The translations under genes and the position numbers were made by a program. A model generated the notes under the pieces. It searched no databases. It was not told the origin of the DNA and worked only from the letters and a program-made list of their open reading frames with translations. Positions 22,973-26,092 of a stretch of 26,092 nt of DNA are shown in pieces (position 1 is the stretch's first letter; each line of letters starts with the position of its first letter). Source of the stretch: a virus. The stretch spans positions 1-26,092 of IMG/VR virus record IMGVR_UViG_3300030450_000679; one strand, written 5' to 3'.

Positions 22973-22993
22973 CGTCCTCTAAGAGCCAGGGGT
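22956..22993 (-). terminator. Leftward intrinsic terminator
   Basis: Arms 22965-22973 and 22985-22993 form a 9-bp stem on the minus strand with one G-U pair (an A-C mismatch on the plus strand). On the minus strand it is followed by TTTTGTTTTT (22965-22956). It is well placed to end the leftward 37-residue ORF at 23168-23055. On the plus strand no T-run follows. Confidence 0.7.
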
Positions 22994-23054
22994 CTTGATA
23001 ACAATCGCATCCCACTGCGTTGATTAATAACTAAGCTTGCAGCCTCCTAATAAA

Positions 23055-23168
23055 TTACGATTTAACCTTAACTAGTTTTATTCTGTTATTCAATAAGTAA
23101 GCTCTCTCAATCTGTCTTCTCTTCTCAAGGCAATGTGAACAAAAACATAAAATGTCTTTTGGTTCCAT
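23055..23168 (-). CDS. 37-residue Cys-cluster peptide
   Basis: The ORF encodes MEPKDILCFCSHCLEKRRQ then IERAYLLNNRIKLVKVKS. Three Cys plus a His (C-F-C-S-H-C) near the start followed by a basic helix suggest a metal-binding or nucleic-acid-binding peptide. AGGA lies three bases before the ATG, which is close for a ribosome site. It lies alone on the minus strand in an otherwise empty 275-base gap and is followed about 60 bases on by a good leftward terminator. I do not recognise the family; the terminator is the main argument that it is transcribed. Confidence 0.42.
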   Translation of the reverse strand: MEPKDILCFCSHCLEKRRQIERAYLLNNRIKLVKVKS

Positions 23169-23200
23169 TATCCTGCTAAATTAATTTTTGGTTGTAACAG

Positions 23201-23236
23201 AAAAACCTCCCTCTGAATTGCACTTCTAGGGAGGTT
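23201..23236 (-). terminator. 9-bp hairpin: leftward terminator or Shine-Dalgarno-covering stem
   Basis: AACCTCCCT at 23204-23212 and AGGGAGGTT at 23228-23236 pair perfectly over a 15-base loop. On the minus strand the stem is followed by TTTTT (23205-23201), giving a leftward terminator. On the plus strand the right arm holds AGGGAGG, the only Shine-Dalgarno-like sequence before the ATG at 23248, 13 bases away. Confidence 0.6.
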
Positions 23237-23247
23237 CGTCTGGGTGT

Positions 23248-23463
23248 ATGGGGTTCACCAAACCAAATGTAACGGTTCACAACAGCATTGCAATGATGGC
23301 TTACGATTCAAAATGGCTAGAAGAAGACCGTCAAAGGGTCTTAGATATGGAGCGTTGGTACGTTTTTGATGGTCGTCACAGACCTGACAATCCTATGCAT
23401 GGCTTATACACTGGATTAGCTGATAAAGGTAAACAACTAGATGAAGAATACTGCTACTCCTGA
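23248..23463 (+). CDS. Small conserved hypothetical protein
   Basis: 71 residues from ATG 23248; internal ATGs at 23293 and 23296 would give a 55-56-residue protein starting MAYDSKWLEEDRQR, which looks like a more natural N-terminus. The core DSKWLEEDRQRVLDMERWYVF is a charged helix, followed by DGRHRPDNPMHGLYTGLADKG. I remember similar short proteins in cyanophages, without a function. The upstream Shine-Dalgarno-like AGGGAGG lies within a 9-bp stem. The last 23 bases overlap the next gene. Confidence 0.55.
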   Translation: MGFTKPNVTVHNSIAMMAYDSKWLEEDRQRVLDMERWYVFDGRHRPDNPMHGLYTGLADKGKQLDEEYCYS

Positions 23464-23755
23464 TCCTGGTAGTTTAGACGAACAATTTGTTTTACTAGAT
23501 CAACTGATGGAACCTCCCACAGTTGAACAAGAATTAGAGTTAGAGAAGAAGATTTTATGGTTCACAGAAGGAGCTACAAAAGAACAATTAGTTAAACATT
23601 GCGAGTCAGTAGAAAGAAGTTTTTTTCATCAATCACAGTTCACTGCTAATTGTTTAAAAGAAATAGCCAGATGTAAGGCTAAGATTGCTTGTTTAGAAAA
23701 TCCTGTAAGACAACCTACATTTAAAAACTGGTTAAGAAAGATATTTGATCTATAA
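23441..23755 (+). CDS. Hypothetical protein, helical
   Basis: 104 residues, ATG, overlapping the previous gene by 23 bases. It is mostly helical and acidic in the first half (SLDEQFVLLDQLMEPP, VEQELELEKKILWF) and basic at the end (NWLRKIFDL). Four residues of a Cys/His set occur in the second half (HCESVERSFFH, NCLKEIARCKAKIACLE), but their spacing is not a known metal site. No family is recognised. A strong terminator follows at 23780, so it ends this rightward unit. Confidence 0.6.
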   Translation: MKNTATPDPGSLDEQFVLLDQLMEPPTVEQELELEKKILWFTEGATKEQLVKHCESVERSFFHQSQFTANCLKEIARCKAKIACLENPVRQPTFKNWLRKIFDL

Positions 23756-23779
23756 TTTTGTTGGGTAAGCGATTTACTT

Positions 23780-23816
23780 ACAACCTCCTGTTTTAGGCGG
23801 CGGGGGGTTGTTTTTT
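23780..23816 (+). terminator. Rightward intrinsic terminator between convergent genes
   Basis: ACAACCTCC (23780-23788) pairs with GGGGGTTGT (23803-23811), one G-T pair, followed by six T (23811-23816). The loop is 14 bases. It ends the rightward unit 25 bases after its last stop and touches the stop of the convergent zinc-ribbon gene. Confidence 0.88.
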
Positions 23817-24057
23817 AATGTAAATGATCTAGAGAGACGAACTCTGCATTAGAACCGTTTTTACCTATCCATTTGACTTCTTTGGTTCTTATTACTACTT
23901 CTGGGTACTGCATCGTATACCAACGATGGTTGCAGACATAGCAATGCCTACGTCTGATCACAGCATTAGTTTTTTCGTCTCTCTTAGTGCATACAACTCT
24001 AGTTTTGAAGATAGAGCATTTAGGGCAGGGGGAACAGGCACGAATTGAGTTTGTCAT
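23815..24057 (-). CDS. Stand-alone NrdR-type zinc ribbon protein
   Basis: 80 residues. The two Cys pairs CPKC (11-14) and CYVC (39-42) have exactly the spacing of the NrdR repressor zinc ribbon, where the inner cysteines are 25 residues apart. The surroundings match as well: FKTRVVCTKRDEK corresponds to the 'T.V.DSR' strand, and IRRRHCYVCNHRWYTMQ to 'RRRR.C..C..RFTT.E'. NrdR itself is ~150 residues, with an ATP-cone after the ribbon; here only ~30 residues follow, so nucleotide sensing is absent. It may bind DNA at NrdR boxes or compete with the host repressor to raise nucleotide synthesis; that is inference. Its ATG overlaps the upstream stop (TAATG). Confidence 0.72.
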   Translation of the reverse strand: MTNSIRACSPCPKCSIFKTRVVCTKRDEKTNAVIRRRHCYVCNHRWYTMQYPEVVIRTKEVKWIGKNGSNAEFVSLDHLH

Positions 24058-24197
24058 TATCCGAATCCTTTAGTGCTTTTATTTACTTTGATCCGTACTC
24101 TTACTTTTTTAGGAATACGAGGAGCATTGAAATCTCTCGATTGACGTACATTAAAATCGCTTTCTGATCTAGTATCAGGGAGGTGTTTTTCAGCCAT
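24057..24197 (-). CDS. 46-residue basic protein
   Basis: An ORF of 46 codons fills the gap between two accepted leftward genes exactly: its ATG (24197-24195) follows the upstream stop with no spacer, and its TAA shares a base with the next ATG (TAATG). It encodes MAEKHLPDTRSESDFN, then VRQSRDFNAPRIPKKV and RVRIKVNKSTKGFG. It is basic, with a likely beta-type RVRIKV end, and no known domain. The perfect fit in the operon is the main evidence. Confidence 0.6.
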   Translation of the reverse strand: MAEKHLPDTRSESDFNVRQSRDFNAPRIPKKVRVRIKVNKSTKGFG

Positions 24198-24407
24198 TTA
24201 GGGTGCAGGGGTAAGGATGTGTTGAGCGTGTTCCGACCGTCTTTTATCGGGCCATTTCACTTCGTAGTAATAACAAATTCGTTTTCTAGAATCTAATTTT
24301 TCTTTAACTTTGATAATCGTTCCTACCTTTGGTTCGATTTTTAATGATATTCCTGTGTTTCTTTTTTTATTTACTTGATCATTGATTTTGTACTTGGGTG
24401 AGGGCAT
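24198..24407 (-). CDS. Small SH3-like basic protein
   Basis: 69 residues. MPSPKYKINDQV.., VGTIIKVKEKLD and ICYYYEVKWPDKRRSEHAQHILTP suggest a small SH3/KOW-type barrel, as in cyanophage proteins that begin 'MPSPKF..GD.V' as I recall them. Its exact role is unknown; nucleic-acid or protein binding is possible. The first 29 bases overlap the end of the upstream gene, and its stop touches the next ATG. Confidence 0.58.
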   Translation of the reverse strand: MPSPKYKINDQVNKKRNTGISLKIEPKVGTIIKVKEKLDSRKRICYYYEVKWPDKRRSEHAQHILTPAP

Positions 24408-24576
24408 TTTTTTTTAAATAGAGTGCTACTAATTTTTTTTTACTTCTATGAGCTTTTGAATCAGCTAAAAATCTTAGTTGTTTGCTCGGTAGATCTAAAA
24501 GAAACCTTTTAAATCCGTCATAAGGTTTTGGACTTCTGTATACAAAACCTGATCCAATCCAGTCAAGAAATTTCAT
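24379..24576 (-). CDS. Hypothetical small basic protein
   Basis: 65 residues, ATG 4 bases after the upstream stop. It starts MKFLDWIGSGFVYRSPKPYDGF and continues with KRFLLDLPSKQLRFLADSKAHR and a basic helix (SKKKLVALYLKKN). Its first part, rich in aromatic residues, and its basic second half do not match a family that I know. It lies in a run of closely spaced leftward genes and overlaps the next one by 29 bases. Confidence 0.52.
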   Translation of the reverse strand: MKFLDWIGSGFVYRSPKPYDGFKRFLLDLPSKQLRFLADSKAHRSKKKLVALYLKKNALTQVQNQ

Positions 24577-24580
24577 CTGT

Positions 24581-24898
24581 TCATTTTATTTCGTTGCTAA
24601 TTTTATCTGGAAATCCTGCTGATAATTGTATTGTGTAATCTTTAAGATCACTCCAACTCCGTCCTTCCACTCCTTCTATATTAAGTTCGCCATCACTCAG
24701 GATAGGAATTAAAGTAACGCATATATTAGTAAGTTCAGAACTTATTGATTGATCTTTGTCATCATCCCAGTAAGGTTCAAGATCAATATAAAAATCATAA
24801 ATACGATAAGTTATTTCTTTCCCTTCTTTAGTTTTTTTAAAAACAAATGCTCCTTTTAAGGAATCAAGTGTTAAAGCGGATTCGTCGTGAAGTTTCAT
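24581..24898 (-). CDS. Hypothetical acidic protein
   Basis: 105 residues. The first half looks like beta strands (GAFVFKKTKEGKEITYRIYDFYIDLEPYW) followed by an acidic patch DDDKDQ. The second half has TNICVTLIPILSDGELNIEGVEG and a final helical part KDYTIQLSAGFPDKISNEIK. No named family is seen. It lies 65 bases after the previous leftward gene; that gap holds only a lysine-rich 15-codon frame and T/A-rich sequence. Confidence 0.52.
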   Translation of the reverse strand: MKLHDESALTLDSLKGAFVFKKTKEGKEITYRIYDFYIDLEPYWDDDKDQSISSELTNICVTLIPILSDGELNIEGVEGRSWSDLKDYTIQLSAGFPDKISNEIK

Positions 24899-24963
24899 AG
24901 TTTTTTTGAATGAGGATTAGTTTTTTAGTTTGTTATCTTTTTTCTTTGGCTTTTTTGCGAGCA

Positions 24964-25227
24964 TCAACTCTGCCATTCCTGTCGAGTCTTCACTCGTCGA
25001 AGAACAGCATCTCGCCATTCTATTTCGTCTTTTTCTTTTAGTTGTTCATATTCAGAGCAAACTTCTTGAATAAAATTTAAAATTAATTCCTTTGTAAAGG
25101 CACTAACTTTTTTATTCAGGGCATCTTCAACGTATCTAACATAAAATTCACCTTGAGCAGAAGGTAGAAGGATTTGAACCATATACTTTCCATCCTGTTT
25201 TCTTGGTTGTAAGTGTTTAGGCATCAT
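24964..25227 (-). CDS. Hypothetical protein, possibly DNA-replication-region type
   Basis: 87 residues from the first of two adjacent ATGs (25227 or 25224). KHLQPRKQDGKYMVQILLP opens with a beta hairpin, then FYVRYVEDALNKKVSAFTKELILNFIQEVCSEYEQLK forms helices and a charged end DEIEWRDAVLRRVKTRQEW. I recall short proteins with the KVSAFTKELILNFI.EV segment in cyanophages, but have no function for them. It heads the next leftward gene set after a 44-base AT-rich gap that may hold a promoter. Confidence 0.55.
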   Translation of the reverse strand: MMPKHLQPRKQDGKYMVQILLPSAQGEFYVRYVEDALNKKVSAFTKELILNFIQEVCSEYEQLKEKDEIEWRDAVLRRVKTRQEWQS

Positions 25228-25271
25228 CTATTCGTTCAATTGTTACTCGTATATTAAACAAGAACACTTAA

Positions 25272-25538
25272 TTAATCCCATTCGACCTCCTCTGCTAAAC
25301 GTGCGAAGCAATAGAGAGAATTTAGACTGTCTATTTTTCTTTGAATTTGTGCTGATTTTTCTTGATTGCCAAAAGATGCAGCTTGGTCTGTTATACAGAT
25401 TTTGTGGCATTCTTTAATGCGCTCAGAAGGATAACGTGCCAAATCTTTTGTAGCTTCAGCATACTCACGTCCAATAATTACGTTAATTAATTGCTTTAAA
25501 GATCTGTAAATTTCTGTTTTTGTTGTTGGGTCGTTCAT
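25272..25538 (-). CDS. Hypothetical helical protein
   Basis: 88 residues from ATG 25538. This start is chosen because it overlaps the upstream stop as ATGA and has GGAGG seven bases before it; the longer frame from 25565 would add nine residues and run further into the upstream gene. The protein is helical: TKTEIYRSLKQLINVIIGREY, a basic middle RYPSERIKECHKICI, and a final EKSAQIQRKIDSLNSLYCF. Two or three Cys are scattered, with no metal-site spacing. No family is recognised. Confidence 0.58.
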   Translation of the reverse strand: MNDPTTKTEIYRSLKQLINVIIGREYAEATKDLARYPSERIKECHKICITDQAASFGNQEKSAQIQRKIDSLNSLYCFARLAEEVEWD

Positions 25539-25987
25539 CCTTTTGCCTCCATTTTTTGTTGCCATGATTGAGCTAGTTTTTCTTTTGGAGTTACTCCGTC
25601 AAAATTAGATAGTTCCTGATCTGTAGGCTCATAATCAAAACAATTTTCTGCTTCTTTTACATATTCATCAATGATGTCATGTAAAAAACGTATTTCTTGA
25701 TCAGGCATATATCTTTTTTGATCTTCTTGATTCATTTCATCAAGTTCTTCTGTAATCTCACCAGCCCTTGCTGTAAAACAAATCCATTGCTTTGCTTGTG
25801 CTTTTAATCCAGCAGTGATTGTCGACAATGCTTTACGAAGTTCTCTTGCGTGAACGTGAGGATTATGATTAATAAAAGTTTCTGTCTGAATACTATGGTT
25901 AATAGCTTGATCACAAATTTTGATTAAAGATTCTAGTTTTTCAACTTCGATAGAAACTTTAGGAGAATAAGATTGGGTTGTTTTCAT
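25535..25987 (-). CDS. Hypothetical acidic helical protein
   Basis: 150 residues from ATG 25987. The open frame goes on upstream to 26089, but a strong leftward terminator lies at 26018-25994, and the residues it would encode there (GHFCPLFFKP) are not protein-like, so the ATG at 25987 is the better start. The protein is helical and rich in Glu, Gln and Lys: VEVEKLESLIKICDQAI, HARELRKALSTITAGLKAQ, and RFLHDIIDEYVKEAENCF. It contains two His-rich short parts (NHNPHVHA). Function unknown. Its stop is ATGA-coupled to the next gene. Confidence 0.6.
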   Translation of the reverse strand: MKTTQSYSPKVSIEVEKLESLIKICDQAINHSIQTETFINHNPHVHARELRKALSTITAGLKAQAKQWICFTARAGEITEELDEMNQEDQKRYMPDQEIRFLHDIIDEYVKEAENCFDYEPTDQELSNFDGVTPKEKLAQSWQQKMEAKG

Positions 25988-25993
25988 TGGTTT

Positions 25994-26018
25994 AAAAAAG
26001 AGGGGGCAAAAATGCCCC
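25994..26018 (-). terminator. Leftward intrinsic terminator
   Basis: On the minus strand GGGGCA (26018-26013) pairs with TGCCCC (26008-26003) around a TTTT loop, and TTTTTT (25999-25994) follows after a CTC. It ends a leftward gene just upstream and lies directly before the ATG at 25987. Confidence 0.85.
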
Positions 26019-26027
26019 TGTATTGGT

Positions 26028-26092
26028 TTAGAAATCAGGTTGAGTATTCCTTTCGATTTTTCTAGGACTGATATTGCCATAGCAACCATATC
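26028..26092 (-). CDS. C-terminal end of a leftward gene (partial, tentative)
   Basis: On the minus strand one frame enters from the right edge of the window and ends with TAA at 26030-26028, ten bases before the terminator stem. It gives 20 residues ending NISPRKIERNTQPDF. The position of stop and terminator fits a normal gene end. The other open frame (through 25987) is less credible. Too short for any functional call. Confidence 0.42.
   Translation of the reverse strand, partial: YGCYGNISPRKIERNTQPDF

Noticed and set aside
24917-24964. 15-residue Lys-rich frame (TGATG overlap with the gene above)
   Set aside because: The overlap is suggestive, but the frame is too short and its Lys-rich composition follows from A-rich DNA.
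1-26092. Search for tRNA genes, integrase, repressor, insertion sequences and photosynthesis-type host genes
   Set aside because: None seen by eye. Lysogeny or host-derived metabolic genes cannot be supported from this window.

Overview
This window is a stretch of an AT-rich tailed-phage genome, most likely a long-tailed (siphovirus-type) phage of marine picocyanobacteria. The siphovirus reading rests on gene order: capsid end, head-tail adaptors, tail terminator, major tail protein, frameshifted chaperone pair, tape measure, NlpC/P60-like protein, J-like tip protein, fibres. No sheath or baseplate-wedge genes are seen. The cyanophage assignment is inference from recalled resemblance of several proteins (secreted proteins near 21-22 kb, the ELADNAVD-repeat fibre, the LLLEN-ending tail protein, small genes at 23-26 kb) to cyanophage families. 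No database search was possible.

Layout. 1-225: C-terminus of the probable major capsid protein, then a short non-coding stretch with a strong terminator. 470-3224: rightward head-completion and tail-tube genes, closed by a second strong terminator. 3319-6522: tail assembly chaperone, with a C CCA AAA -1 frameshift site that adds a 62-residue T-like extension, and the tape measure protein. 6519-13155: tail-tip genes, including two more proteins that look like tube-domain paralogues. 13191-18750: two fibres, one made of ELADNAVD-type repeats and one ending in an S74 self-cleaving chaperone domain. 18807-20757: small coiled-coil, duplicated, membrane-anchored and Pro-rich proteins.

20705-22668 switches to the leftward strand. 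It is a tightly packed cassette of five proteins, each carrying a signal peptide or a transmembrane segment and mostly joined by ATGA or TAATG overlaps. It includes a 31-residue single-span peptide that fits exactly between its neighbours. The promoter-distal gene has an excellent signal peptide but no ordinary start codon directly in front of it. 22716-23755 returns to the rightward strand with small genes, plus one leftward 37-residue Cys-cluster ORF. 23815-26092 is a leftward run of small early-type hypothetical genes, including a stand-alone NrdR-type zinc ribbon.

The rightward genes build head, neck, tail tube, tail tip and receptor-binding fibres. Terminators directly after the capsid and tail-tube genes probably let these abundant proteins be expressed above their neighbours. 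The leftward membrane cassette may act at the host envelope (lysis, exclusion or adsorption); this is inference. I saw no integrase, repressor, tRNA, CRISPR or insertion sequence.
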